From Pseudodesulfovibrio aespoeensis Aspo-2 (GTDB lineage: Bacteria > Desulfobacterota > Desulfovibrionia > Desulfovibrionales > Desulfovibrionaceae): 64,000 bases of DNA. Every line of letters starts with the position of its first letter. Within the stretch, counting starts at the first letter, position 1. Positions 17,941 through 27,265 of the stretch are shown one piece after another. The notes beneath the pieces were generated by a model, which was given only the letters and a program-made list of their open reading frames with translations, made no database searches and was not told the DNA's origin. The position numbers and the translations under genes were made by a program. The stretch covers positions 1,674,001 through 1,738,000 of the forward strand of contig NC_014844.1 of NCBI RefSeq assembly GCF_000176915.2. Direction: 5' to 3'.

Positions 17941-19182
17941 CTATTGCGGCTTCAGGAGCGAGAGGGGGAGTACGCGAATGTTTGGATTCTTGCGCGCGTG
18001 CCATGATTTGAGGGCGGCCAGGGTTTCCGGGTAGGGGTGGCCGATGGCGATGGCGACCCCGTTCTTGAGGGCCACGTTTTCCGCCTTGCGCAATTGGAGG
18101 GTGATGGCCGACACGTCCTTGACGTTGTCGAGAAAGATGTCGCGCTGATAGAAAGGAGTGCCGGTCTGGCGGGCTACGCTGCGGGCCACGCTGCGGGCCG
18201 AGGTCAGACTGTCGAGGAAGAAGAGCCCGCGCTGCCTGAATTCCGACAGGGCGGTGGTCATGCCCGGCGTATGGGCGGTAAATTTCGACCCCATGTGGTT
18301 GTTGACGCCGATGGCCTCGGGTATGCGGGCGACGCTGTCGGCCACCCGTTTTCGTATGGCCTCCTCGGACATGGTGGTGAACAGGGCGTCGCTGCCCGGA
18401 TTGTAGGCTGGATAGCCCATGGGCTCCATGGGAAAGTGGATGATCAGGTCGCGCCCGGAGGCCTGGATGAGCCTGACGGATTCGCGGGACTGGCTGGCAT
18501 TGGGCCAGACCGCCAGGGTGACGGGAAAATTCAGGTTGATCAGCCCTTTCAGAACGTGCAGATCCTCACCAATGTCGTCGATGACAATGGCGAGCATGGG
18601 GCCTTTGCCCGTTGGTCTGGGCAGTGTCATGGGCACTGTTTCGAGCATCAGCCGGTGGGTGGGCAGGCTGGCTATGGTGATGACCGCCTCGGCGTTGCCT
18701 TTGTCGGTCAGGACGGCATCGGGCACCCGCACGGCCAGACGGTTCTTCAGCCCGGTCAGGAACGCGCTCCTGTCCTTGAGGGGAGGGATGTCCAGCACCT
18801 GATAGTGATAGGGGCGACCATCAAGGGTGCGCAGCTCCACGTCGAGGAGGCCGAGCCGGGCCAGATCCATGCCCGCACCGCGCATGGCCTCGATGACCGC
18901 GAGATCGGCCTGCCGGACCAAATCCTCCATGTCGCCTGTGGTGTCCTCCTCGTAGACCTTGGGGACCACGGTGACGGGCTCGGCCTTGATGACCATGCCC
19001 GCTGCGGCTGCGACCTCGTCGGGCGGGGTGGTGTCGGTGAGGATGAAATACCCAAGGGTGATCAACCCGGCAAAGGCCAGGGTGAAAAGCGCCACAAGAG
19101 GACCGGGCCGGTACAGCTTTGCGAAAAAGCTGACCGGTCCGGTCTCTTCATTCCTGGTTTCGTCCCTGGATTGATCGTCCAT
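17941..19182 (-). CDS. Divergent polysaccharide deacetylase family protein
   Basis: 413 residues: a cytoplasmic N-terminus, one membrane helix (about 30-50), then a periplasmic part ending in a YibQ-type (PF04748) NodB-like domain. Domain landmarks are LAIVIDDIGEDLHVL, IHFPMEPMGYP, GVNNHMGSKFTAH (with the family's His/Asp-like metal-site residues), FFLDSLTSARSVA and IAIGHPYPETLAAL. It is the last gene of the envC-ctp-yibQ run, a cluster repeated in many proteobacteria and tied to peptidoglycan remodelling at division. The substrate of this family is not firmly known. Confidence 0.9.
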   Translation of the reverse strand: MDDQSRDETRNEETGPVSFFAKLYRPGPLVALFTLAFAGLITLGYFILTDTTPPDEVAAAAGMVIKAEPVTVVPKVYEEDTTGDMEDLVRQADLAVIEAMRGAGMDLARLGLLDVELRTLDGRPYHYQVLDIPPLKDRSAFLTGLKNRLAVRVPDAVLTDKGNAEAVITIASLPTHRLMLETVPMTLPRPTGKGPMLAIVIDDIGEDLHVLKGLINLNFPVTLAVWPNASQSRESVRLIQASGRDLIIHFPMEPMGYPAYNPGSDALFTTMSEEAIRKRVADSVARIPEAIGVNNHMGSKFTAHTPGMTTALSEFRQRGLFFLDSLTSARSVARSVARQTGTPFYQRDIFLDNVKDVSAITLQLRKAENVALKNGVAIAIGHPYPETLAALKSWHARKNPNIRVLPLSLLKPQ

Positions 19183-19200
19183 GGGGAGACGCGGCTTCCT

Positions 19201-20484
<1,284 letters not shown>

Positions 20485-20530
20485 GCAAGCCTCCAGCCGG
20501 ACGAACGCGCCATGTGCCGTCAGGCATGAT

Positions 20531-21634
20531 TCATTGTGTCGATGTTAACCAAAGTTTCGGGTTAATTGGTTTTTGATGAAAACGCAATTCAAAATACAGG
20601 CCCGGTCCATCGACCAGGGGATAATACCCGGCGAGTCCCAGGGGCTCGTCCTTTTCAACCTCCTGCCCGTTGGTCACGTGCGTCTCGGACAGAAATGCAT
20701 ATAAACTGTAGTAATCATTGCCGTGGTAGACAATGATCACATGCCCGAATCCGCGCAGGGTGTCATTGTGCACCACCTTGCCCCAGAAGACCGAACTCAC
20801 GGAGGCCGCATCCTGGGTGCTTATGGCCAGCCCCCGCACCGGCGGGTTGGCGTTGGGGTTGAAACCGGCCACGAGCCGCCCTTGGACAGGCCAGGGCAAG
20901 GTCCGCTTGTGGTGCGAGAATCGCTTGGTCTTCTGTGACTGCAACTGATACTTGAGGCTCTGAATGGCGGACAGGATGCTGCTCAGTTCGGCCTCGGCAT
21001 CGTCGCGCTTCCTGGTCACGGAGCGCAGGTTCTTGCGCAGGGCGTATTTGCGGTCCAGGAGCCTGTCCTTGGTGGTGTTGACCTGATCCAGCTGCGCTTC
21101 GGCCTCCTTTTCCAGGGTCCGCTGCCGCTCCAGGTTGCTGGCGATGCGCTCGGAGTTGACCCTGGCCTCCTCGAATTTGGCCCTGGTGGCGTTGTAGATG
21201 TCCGCCAGCCAGTTGAAACGGCGGTCAAAGGTGTCCCAGCTATCCACGCCCTCAAACCGTGAATGGGCGCTCTGCAGATGCACCGGCCACAGGGTGCGCA
21301 CCAGTCCAGAAAGCTCCTTGGCGATGCGCTGTTTCTCCTGCTCAAGGGCAAAATGCTCCTGGCGGGTGGCGCGTTCGTTCTTCCTGATCTCCTGGAGGAC
21401 GGTTTCCTGTTTCCTGATTCTTTCCAGCAGACTGGCGATATCGTTTTCAATGCCAGAAAGGGACGTGGACAGCTCTCCCGCCTTTTCCGTGAGTTTTCGG
21501 ACCTCCATCTCGCGCTGGTCGGCGCGGCGATGCTCCTGTTGCAGGCTCTCCTGCAACGAGCCGCTGTCCTCGGCACGGGCCGGGACGCAGACAAGGCAGA
21601 GGCACAGCAGAAACGGCAAAACCCACGTCTTCAT
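20531..21634 (-). CDS. EnvC-like murein hydrolase activator, degenerate LytM domain
   Basis: 367 residues: signal peptide (MKTWVLPFLLCLCLVCVPARA), a long coiled coil (about 30-250) and a C-terminal LytM/M23 fold (about 265-367). The M23 zinc ligands are missing: the HxGxDi motif is replaced by VRGLAIST, and the final HxH region by GLYFELRF after YSLYAFLS. Like E. coli EnvC it should therefore be catalytically inactive and activate cell-wall amidases at the division site. The start is set by a 4-base overlap with the upstream gene; frame-open sequence further upstream is not coding. The downstream ctp and deacetylase genes complete a division/cell-wall cluster. Confidence 0.9.
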   Translation of the reverse strand: MKTWVLPFLLCLCLVCVPARAEDSGSLQESLQQEHRRADQREMEVRKLTEKAGELSTSLSGIENDIASLLERIRKQETVLQEIRKNERATRQEHFALEQEKQRIAKELSGLVRTLWPVHLQSAHSRFEGVDSWDTFDRRFNWLADIYNATRAKFEEARVNSERIASNLERQRTLEKEAEAQLDQVNTTKDRLLDRKYALRKNLRSVTRKRDDAEAELSSILSAIQSLKYQLQSQKTKRFSHHKRTLPWPVQGRLVAGFNPNANPPVRGLAISTQDAASVSSVFWGKVVHNDTLRGFGHVIIVYHGNDYYSLYAFLSETHVTNGQEVEKDEPLGLAGYYPLVDGPGLYFELRFHQKPINPKLWLTSTQ

Positions 21635-22290
21635 GGCGACTCGTCGAGAAACGGTTGCAGCGGGCATGTGGCGCACAGCCCGGCCTTTTTCCGGCACCAG
21701 TCCTTGCCTACACGGACAATGAGCGCATGGAATTCATTGTAGAGTGACACATCCTCGGGCAGGGCGTCCATGAAAATGGAGCGCAGCCCGTGATAGTCGA
21801 TGCCTTCATGGGCCAGTCCGTGGCGGTCCATCATCCTATAGGTGTAGGCATCCACCACAAATGTCGGCATCTCCAGGGCATAGAGCAGGATCGAATCAGC
21901 GGTTTCAGGGCCGACCCCATTGATGGAGAGCACTTTGCTTCGAAGTTCATCCATTCCTTGAGTCTTGAGCGATTCGATTTCGAACCCAGCTTCATCATTG
22001 AGAAAATTCAGGAAGTTGCGCAGCCGCGCTGCCTTGATGTTGTAGTAACCGGCGGGGCGGATGAGTTCCGCCAGCTCGCCCGTGTCCAGGGCGTGCATGG
22101 CCCTGGCCGAGAGCAGATCGCGGGCCTTGAGGTTGGCGATGGCCTTTTCCACGTTCCGCCAGTTGGTGTTCTGGGTCAGAATGGCCCCCACGGCGATCTC
22201 GAAGGGCGTGTCGCCAGGCCACCATCGGCTGGGGCCGAGCGTGGCGAGCATGGCGTGGTACATGCCTGTTATGGTGGCGGCGCGGCTCAT
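21631..22290 (-). CDS. Endonuclease III-family DNA glycosylase (MagIII/COG2231-like)
   Basis: A 219-residue HhH-GPD base-excision repair protein. Visible are AVGAILTQNTNWRNVEKAI (residues 33-51), the helix-hairpin-helix INGVGPETAD (123-132) and the catalytic Asp147 in FVVDAYTYR. The position of the lyase Lys of endonuclease III is Glu129 here, so it is likely a monofunctional glycosylase. The C-terminal cysteine cluster has only Cys199, Cys206 and Cys209; the fourth Cys of the 4Fe-4S loop is absent. These features suit the MagIII-like 3-methyladenine glycosylase subgroup. It overlaps prmA and the envC-like gene by 4 bases at each end. Confidence 0.88.
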   Translation of the reverse strand: MSRAATITGMYHAMLATLGPSRWWPGDTPFEIAVGAILTQNTNWRNVEKAIANLKARDLLSARAMHALDTGELAELIRPAGYYNIKAARLRNFLNFLNDEAGFEIESLKTQGMDELRSKVLSINGVGPETADSILLYALEMPTFVVDAYTYRMMDRHGLAHEGIDYHGLRSIFMDALPEDVSLYNEFHALIVRVGKDWCRKKAGLCATCPLQPFLDESP

Positions 22291-23162
22291 GCCCGGTCCC
22301 AGCCCTCCACGCGTTCCCAGACGAGACAGGCCCATTCGCCCTCGATGTTGATGACTGGCGCGCCGATGCCGAGCCGCTCGTAGGCCTCGGTCACGGCCTC
22401 CTTCTGTTTGTCGGCCAGGATGCCGGAGAGGATCAGGCTGCCGCCGGGGCGCACATGGAGCAGGATGTCGCGGGCCATCTCGATGAGCGGGCCGGACAGG
22501 ATGTTGGCGACCACTATGTTGAAGACGGCCTCCGGTTCAAGGAAATCGATGCTGCCCACGGCGCAGCGCATGGACTGGGCCACGGCGTTGGCCTCGGCGT
22601 TTTCCCTGGCGCATTCGATGGCCTGGGGGTCGATGTCCAGGCCAATGCCCGTGAGCCCCAGCTTGCAAAGCCCGATGCCGAGGATGCCGGAGCCGGTGCC
22701 GAGATCGAGAAAGGACTGGCCCGGTTCGATGACGCCGTCCTTGGCCATGGTGCCGATGGTGGCGAGGCACAGGGATGTGGTGGAGTGATGCCCGGTGCCA
22801 AAGGCCATCTTGGGCTCGATGACGATGTGGGTGGTGCCGTTCTCGCTGCCGTCCTCAAGCCAGGGCGGAAGGATGGTGAAGGTCTCGCCGCAGTTGACCG
22901 GGTTGAAGAAATCCTTCCAGGCCATGGCCCAGTTCTCGGACTCGCGCTCGGACCAGGTCACTTCGGAATCGGGAAACTGCGTTTCCATGGCGCGGATCAG
23001 CTCCATGCCCAGCGGGTGGTCTTCGAGGTAGAGGGTGAACCTGCGTCCCGGACCGCAGGGAGTCTCCTCCCAGCCGTGGGGAACCTTGGTGGCGATGAAG
23101 ATGCCGGCCTCGTCGGCATGGTCTTCGGCAGTGACGAATTCGATCTTGAGAAGAGTGGACAT
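22287..23162 (-). CDS. prmA: Ribosomal protein L11 methyltransferase
   Basis: A 291-residue SAM-dependent enzyme that trimethylates ribosomal protein L11. The linker-region WKDFFNPVNCGETFTILPPW precedes IVIEPKMAFGTGHHSTTSLCL, the PrmA signature. SAM-binding motif I is FLDLGTGSGILGIGL, and NIVVANILSGPLIEMA is the catalytic NxLxxP-like region. The start ATG has GGAGAC upstream and no earlier in-frame M fits the family N-terminus. It is the first gene of a tightly overlapping run that ends with the deacetylase. Confidence 0.94.
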   Translation of the reverse strand: MSTLLKIEFVTAEDHADEAGIFIATKVPHGWEETPCGPGRRFTLYLEDHPLGMELIRAMETQFPDSEVTWSERESENWAMAWKDFFNPVNCGETFTILPPWLEDGSENGTTHIVIEPKMAFGTGHHSTTSLCLATIGTMAKDGVIEPGQSFLDLGTGSGILGIGLCKLGLTGIGLDIDPQAIECARENAEANAVAQSMRCAVGSIDFLEPEAVFNIVVANILSGPLIEMARDILLHVRPGGSLILSGILADKQKEAVTEAYERLGIGAPVINIEGEWACLVWERVEGWDRA

Positions 23163-23244
23163 GTTTTTGTCTCCGGCAAGGAAATATGACAAGGCCGGGG
23201 AGACTGGTCCCCGGCCACATGGTTGATGCGGTTGAAGCGTTCCT

Positions 23245-23469
23245 CTAGAAAACCCTGTCGATGAATGCGCCTTTTCCCGTGTCCTGAAAGCCCTGGACCG
23301 TGGCTTTGTTGTCCCGGTTTCCCGAGGCCTGCACCGACAGGACAAAGGCCTGCTCATGGGGCGCGGTGTCGGCTGGTTCCGGCCTGATGCCCCCGGCCTG
23401 TTCGCGCCTGTCGTCCCGGAGGGCGGGCGCATGTTCGTCCGCAGCGTTGATGGGTGCAATGGTGCTCAT
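23245..23469 (-). CDS. Small hypothetical protein (74 aa)
   Basis: A short frame starting ATGAGCACC with GAGGACAACGGC upstream, ending 82 bases before prmA. The product is hydrophilic, without Cys, signal peptide or membrane helix. Its first half is rich in Ala, Asp, Glu, Arg and Pro, and the end reads VQGFQDTGKGAFIDRVF. I do not recognise it. The good ribosome site and the space left for it between argD and prmA support a real gene; lack of a known family keeps confidence moderate. Confidence 0.5.
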   Translation of the reverse strand: MSTIAPINAADEHAPALRDDRREQAGGIRPEPADTAPHEQAFVLSVQASGNRDNKATVQGFQDTGKGAFIDRVF

Positions 23470-23540
23470 GCCGTTGTCCTCGGCTCCAGCATTACGCCCT
23501 CAACCCTGCATGGTCAAGGCGGGCCATGCCGGGCCGCGGC

Positions 23541-24755
23541 CTAGGCAGGCTCCGGGAGCGTCTCCAGCACACTGTCCAGGGCGGCCATGAAGGCGGTGAT
23601 GTCCGCTTTCTCGATGGTCAGGGGCGGCACCAGACGCAGAATCCTGCCCTGGGCGAGGTTGCAGACCATCCTCTTTGCCAGCAGCCCCTTCCACACGGCA
23701 GGGCCGTCGCAGGAAAGCTCGATGCCGAACAGCAGGCCAAGGCCCCGCGTGCCCGCAATCTTGCCGGGGTGTTTGGTCATGAGCCGCTGCGCCTCGACGC
23801 GGGCAAAGGCACCCAGGTCGAGCGCCCGCTCGGCCATCTTCTCCTCCAGCATGATGTCCACGACCTTGGCAGCCACGGCAGAGACGACCCCGCCGCCGCC
23901 AAAGGTGGTGGCATGGGAGCCGGGCGTGAATCCCCTGGCCACCTCGTCCGAGCAGAGCACTGCGCCCATGGGCAGGCCGTTGGCCAGGGCCTTGGCCGAG
24001 GTGAAGATGTCCGGGACCATGCCGTAGTGCTGGTGGGCCCAGAACCTGCCGGTGCGGCACATGCCGGTTTGGACCTCGTCCACGATGAGCAGGATGCTGT
24101 TCTCGCGGCACAGGGCCACGATATCCGCCGCGTAGTCCGAGGGCAGGGGGCGTACGCCGCCCTCGCCCTGAACCATCTCGATCATGATGGCCGCCGTGTG
24201 CGCGTTGACGGCTCCCCTGAGGGCGTTGACGTTGCCGAACGGCACGGTGATGAACCCTTCGGGCAGCGGATCATAGCCGTCCTTGATGGGACCGGTCTGC
24301 CCGGTGGCGGTCAGGGTCGAGAGCGTCCTGCCGTGAAAGGATTTCTCCAGGGTGATGATCTCGTGGCGGTCCTCGTTCCTGACCCGGTGCATGTAGCGGC
24401 GGGCGAGCTTGATGGCCCCCTCGTTGGCCTCGGCCCCGGAGTTGCAGAAGAAGACCTTGCCCGCCGCGCAGGTGGCGAGCAGCTTTTCGGCCAGATCGAG
24501 CTGCGGTTCCTGGTAGAAGAGATTGCTGACATGGACCAGCTTTTTCGCCTGCTCGGCCATGACTTCGGCCAGATCGACCCGGCTGTGGCCCAGGCTGCAC
24601 ACGGCGATCCCGGCGAGGAAATCGAGATATTCCTCGCCGTCGAGGTCATACAGCCTGCATCCCTGGGCCTTGGACACGGCCAGCGGATACCGGCCATAGG
24701 TGTTGCACAGAAGCGATTGCTCTCTTTTGACTATGGCGTCGAATTTATTGCTCAT
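23541..24755 (-). CDS. argD: Acetylornithine aminotransferase
   Basis: A 404-residue class-III PLP aminotransferase. Landmarks are YDLDGEEYLDFLAGIAVCSLGH, FFCNSGAEANEGAIKLAR (PLP phosphate site), KSFHGRTLSTL, LLIVDEVQTGMCRTG (Asp holding the pyridine nitrogen) and the Schiff-base Lys in TSAKALANGLPMG. The sequence pattern is of ArgD rather than GABA or ornithine transaminases; it may also serve as succinyl-DAP aminotransferase in some bacteria, but this organism seems to use DapL for lysine. It lies downstream of dut with an 18-base gap, so the two are co-transcribed. Confidence 0.93.
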   Translation of the reverse strand: MSNKFDAIVKREQSLLCNTYGRYPLAVSKAQGCRLYDLDGEEYLDFLAGIAVCSLGHSRVDLAEVMAEQAKKLVHVSNLFYQEPQLDLAEKLLATCAAGKVFFCNSGAEANEGAIKLARRYMHRVRNEDRHEIITLEKSFHGRTLSTLTATGQTGPIKDGYDPLPEGFITVPFGNVNALRGAVNAHTAAIMIEMVQGEGGVRPLPSDYAADIVALCRENSILLIVDEVQTGMCRTGRFWAHQHYGMVPDIFTSAKALANGLPMGAVLCSDEVARGFTPGSHATTFGGGGVVSAVAAKVVDIMLEEKMAERALDLGAFARVEAQRLMTKHPGKIAGTRGLGLLFGIELSCDGPAVWKGLLAKRMVCNLAQGRILRLVPPLTIEKADITAFMAALDSVLETLPEPA

Positions 24756-24773
24756 TACACTGCTCTTTGGCGA

Positions 24774-25232
24774 TTAGAGTTTTCCTGTGGACCCGAAGCC
24801 TCCAGCCCCGCGGTCCGTTGCGCCCAGTTCCTCGACCTGGTTGATGGCGGCCTGGAACACGGGCATGAACACCAGTTGGGCGATGCGCTGTCCGCGCCTG
24901 ATTCGTCGGACCTCGCCCGAGGTGTTGAGCAGGGAGACCTTGATCTCGCCGCGATAGTCGGGATCAATGACGCCGACCCCCTGGCTGACGGTCAGGCCGT
25001 CCTTGGTGCCAAGGCCGCTGCGCGAGAAGACATACCCGGCCACGCTCGGCTCGCGGATTTCGATGGTCACTCCCGCGGGGATGGATTTCTTCTCGCCGGG
25101 GCCGATCTCAAGCTCCTCGACGTCGATGCAGGCCCGAAGGTCCAGCCCGGCAGAGAACTCGGTGGCGTAGGCGAGATCGTTCTCGTCCCAGACCGGGTGC
25201 ATGAATTTGACGTTCACATCGATTTTTCTCAT
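24774..25232 (-). CDS. dut: dUTP diphosphatase
   Basis: A 152-residue trimeric dUTPase that hydrolyses dUTP to dUMP and keeps uracil out of DNA. All five family motifs are present in order: AGLDLRA, RSGLGTKDGLT, GVIDPDYRGEI (catalytic Asp), RRGQRIAQLVF, and the glycine-rich C-terminal RGAGGFGSTG. Length is standard. It is the first gene of dut-argD. Confidence 0.96.
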   Translation of the reverse strand: MRKIDVNVKFMHPVWDENDLAYATEFSAGLDLRACIDVEELEIGPGEKKSIPAGVTIEIREPSVAGYVFSRSGLGTKDGLTVSQGVGVIDPDYRGEIKVSLLNTSGEVRRIRRGQRIAQLVFMPVFQAAINQVEELGATDRGAGGFGSTGKL

Positions 25233-25315
25233 AGCGTCTGGTCCCTGGTTATTCCTTGATTTTGATGCGTTGTTTATTGGGCCGAAACCGCCCGGCTGTC
25301 AATTGCGCAAATACA

Positions 25316-25348
25316 AGGAGCGCCGGGGCTGTCTGCTCCGGCGCTCCT
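25316..25348 (-). terminator. Hairpin after the symporter gene
   Basis: Inverted repeat AGGAGCGCCGG / CCGGCGCTCCT around an 11-base loop, 24 bases past the symporter stop. The T-run is poor (TTGTATTTG on the minus strand), so it may terminate weakly or cap the message. Confidence 0.6.
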
Positions 25349-25371
25349 GTTGAGTCATGCATGTCAACGAG

Positions 25372-26979
25372 TTAGCAGAGACCGTCCCAGCAGAGGTCAA
25401 GGTGCGTGCTCTCCATGCGTCGGGTGGCGAGGCTGACGCCCACGGCCAGGGCCAGGGACACGGGCAGGGCGACCACGTTGGGGTCCACCCACTGCATCAG
25501 CCACATCCACGAACCCGGCTCTCCGCCCGCGGCCAGCGAGGGCTGGCCGGTGATGGCGGCGCACAGGCCGATGGACGCGGATTCCTGAAGGTGGACGAAG
25601 AGCAGCCAGAACATGGACACCCCGAACCCGCCCACCATGGATATTTTTGCACCGATCTTGGTCATGCCCTTCCAGTACAGGCCGAGCACGTAGATGGGCA
25701 GGAACGACGCCGCGCACAGGCCGAAAAAGAAGGCCGTGGCCCTGGCGATGATGTTGCCCGGCAGCACCCAGGCCCAGACCAGGGTGGCGAAGACCGCGAT
25801 GATCACGCCGAGCCGGTTGAGCTTCATGGATGATCCGCCGTTGCCGATGGTCACATGCTGCTCCAGGAAGTCGCGGGCCAGGGAGGTGCCGCTCACATGA
25901 TACTGGGAGCTCATGGTGGACATGGCCGCCGCAAACATGGCCACCAGGAAAAGGCCGGAGAACCAGCCGGGCATGATCTTGTCGATGTACAGGGGGATGA
26001 TCCTGTCGAAGTTGCCCTCGGCCATGGCAATGGATATCTTGCCGAATTCATTCTGGAAGACGACATTAGACAAGGCGCCGACCACAAAGGCCACGCCGGT
26101 CATCAGCAGGATGAAGATGCCGCCGATAGCCACGGCCCGGTTGAGTTCGCGGTCAGACGGCACGGTCATGTAGCGCACGGCCAGTTGCGGCTGGGCCAGC
26201 ACGCCGATGCCAACGCCGTAGACCAATGTGGTGTAGATGGTCAGGCCGATGGGCGAGTTGATGTCCGGTCCTGTTGTCCAGCCGGTCATGCCGCCCGCCT
26301 TGAGTTTTTCGGGCACCAGGGCGACCATGTCGGTCAGGGCCTGATGGGCGTCGGTCACGCCGCCGAGCAGGACGTAGGTGGTGATGATCAGGATGAGCAT
26401 CATCACGGCCATGATGCTGCCCTGAAAGGCGTCGGTGTACATGACGGCGCGCAGCCCGCCGGTGACCACGTACATGGCCACCAGGGCGGTGACGATGAGC
26501 AGCCACGCCCCGTAGCTGACCATGGGAAAGGCCACTTCGAGCATCCGGCAGATGCCGATGAGCACCGCGGCAGCGTAGATGGGCATGAACAGAAAAATGA
26601 GCACGCCTGAGAACTGCTGGACAAACTTGGAGTGATACCGTCTGCCCAGGAGTTCTGGAAAGGTATGGGAGTTGAGGGCCAGCCCCATGCGCCGGGTCCG
26701 CTTGCCGAAGACGACCATGGCGATGAAGACGCCCACGAAGATGGTCAGGAAGGTCAGCCACAGCATGGACATGCCGAACATGCCCGACACGCCGCCGAAC
26801 CCGACGATGGCCGAGGTGGAGACAAAGGTTGCGCCATAGGACATGGCCAGGATGAACGGGTTCATCTGCCGCCCGGCGAGCATGTAGTCCGTGGACCGGC
26901 TGGTCTGCTTCCACGCCTTGTAGCCAAGGTAGAAGATGCCGACGAGGTAGACGAGGATGCCAAGTATCTTGCCTTCCAT
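25372..26979 (-). CDS. Sodium:solute symporter (SSS family), proposed Phe/aromatic amino acid uptake
   Basis: 535 residues with about 13 membrane helices and the SSS hallmarks: an N-terminal helix followed by YMLAGRQMNPFILAMSYGATFVSTSAIVGFGG, the GGLRAVMYTDAFQGSIM motif of the PutP/PanF group, and AMFAAAMSTMSSQYHVSGTSLARDF with Ser/Thr residues of the Na2 site. It follows a 48-residue membrane peptide with stop and start touching (TAA ATG), so they are coupled. The family carries proline, pantothenate, acetate and others; sequence alone does not give the substrate. The Phe-rich attenuator upstream argues for phenylalanine or a related amino acid; this is inference. Confidence 0.92.
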   Translation of the reverse strand: MEGKILGILVYLVGIFYLGYKAWKQTSRSTDYMLAGRQMNPFILAMSYGATFVSTSAIVGFGGVSGMFGMSMLWLTFLTIFVGVFIAMVVFGKRTRRMGLALNSHTFPELLGRRYHSKFVQQFSGVLIFLFMPIYAAAVLIGICRMLEVAFPMVSYGAWLLIVTALVAMYVVTGGLRAVMYTDAFQGSIMAVMMLILIITTYVLLGGVTDAHQALTDMVALVPEKLKAGGMTGWTTGPDINSPIGLTIYTTLVYGVGIGVLAQPQLAVRYMTVPSDRELNRAVAIGGIFILLMTGVAFVVGALSNVVFQNEFGKISIAMAEGNFDRIIPLYIDKIMPGWFSGLFLVAMFAAAMSTMSSQYHVSGTSLARDFLEQHVTIGNGGSSMKLNRLGVIIAVFATLVWAWVLPGNIIARATAFFFGLCAASFLPIYVLGLYWKGMTKIGAKISMVGGFGVSMFWLLFVHLQESASIGLCAAITGQPSLAAGGEPGSWMWLMQWVDPNVVALPVSLALAVGVSLATRRMESTHLDLCWDGLC

Positions 26980-27126
26980 TTACAGATCCTCCTCGTGCAC
27001 GGTCTTGCCCGCCTGTGCGCCGGTGTTGTTCCAGTTCACAATTCCGTAAACGATGCACAGGGCCGCAGACCCGATGCTCAACCAGAAAGCCACTGCGATT
27101 TCAATGCTGCCAAAGCCCATCATCAT
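26980..27126 (-). CDS. Small membrane accessory peptide of the symporter (48 aa)
   Basis: A 48-residue peptide missed by length cut-offs. It starts at a run of three ATG codons (27126-27118), with AGAGGAG 9 bases upstream, and ends TAA directly before the symporter ATG. One hydrophobic helix (about residues 9-30, EIAVAFWLSIGSAALCIVYGIV) is followed by NWNN and a charged tail ending VHEEDL. Short single-helix partners directly upstream of SSS symporters recur in sulfate reducers and are annotated as symporter small accessory proteins; I base the call on position and shape. It would be the first structural gene after the attenuator. Confidence 0.8.
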   Translation of the reverse strand: MMMGFGSIEIAVAFWLSIGSAALCIVYGIVNWNNTGAQAGKTVHEEDL

Positions 27127-27169
27127 GCCCGTTTACTCCTCTGATTTTCGGCCCCAGGTCCAACCGGCG

Positions 27170-27213
27170 GAAGACAAAAGAAAAGGGCCGCCGGCTGGTT
27201 GCCTGCGGCCCTT
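27170..27213 (-). terminator. Attenuator terminator upstream of the symporter pair
   Basis: Minus strand stem AAGGGCCGC (27213-27205) with GCGGCCCTT (27191-27183), extended inside by GCC/GGC, then TTCTTTTGTCTT. It lies between a Phe-rich leader peptide and the accessory-peptide gene, 57 bases before that gene, so it is positioned to stop transcription before the structural genes. Confidence 0.85.
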
Positions 27214-27265
27214 GTTGTGTCTGTACTTCCGTTAAAGATTACTCGCACACCCCAAGACCGCAGGC
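27201..27265 (-). promoter_or_regulatory. Predicted antiterminator pairing
   Basis: Minus strand GCCTGCGG (27265-27258), located just after the Phe codons inside the leader gene, is exactly complementary to CCGCAGGC (27208-27201) in the first arm and loop of the terminator. If formed it would destroy the terminator. A competing pairing, ACCGC (27312-27308) with GCGGT (27261-27257), brackets the Phe run and could act as the protector. A ribosome stalled on Phe codons would cover the first strand and favour antitermination. Confidence 0.65.

Noticed and set aside
17717-18004. Short minus-strand frames in the fliM leader
   Set aside because: Poorly spaced ribosome sites and no pattern; they might be upstream mini-ORFs but cannot be supported.
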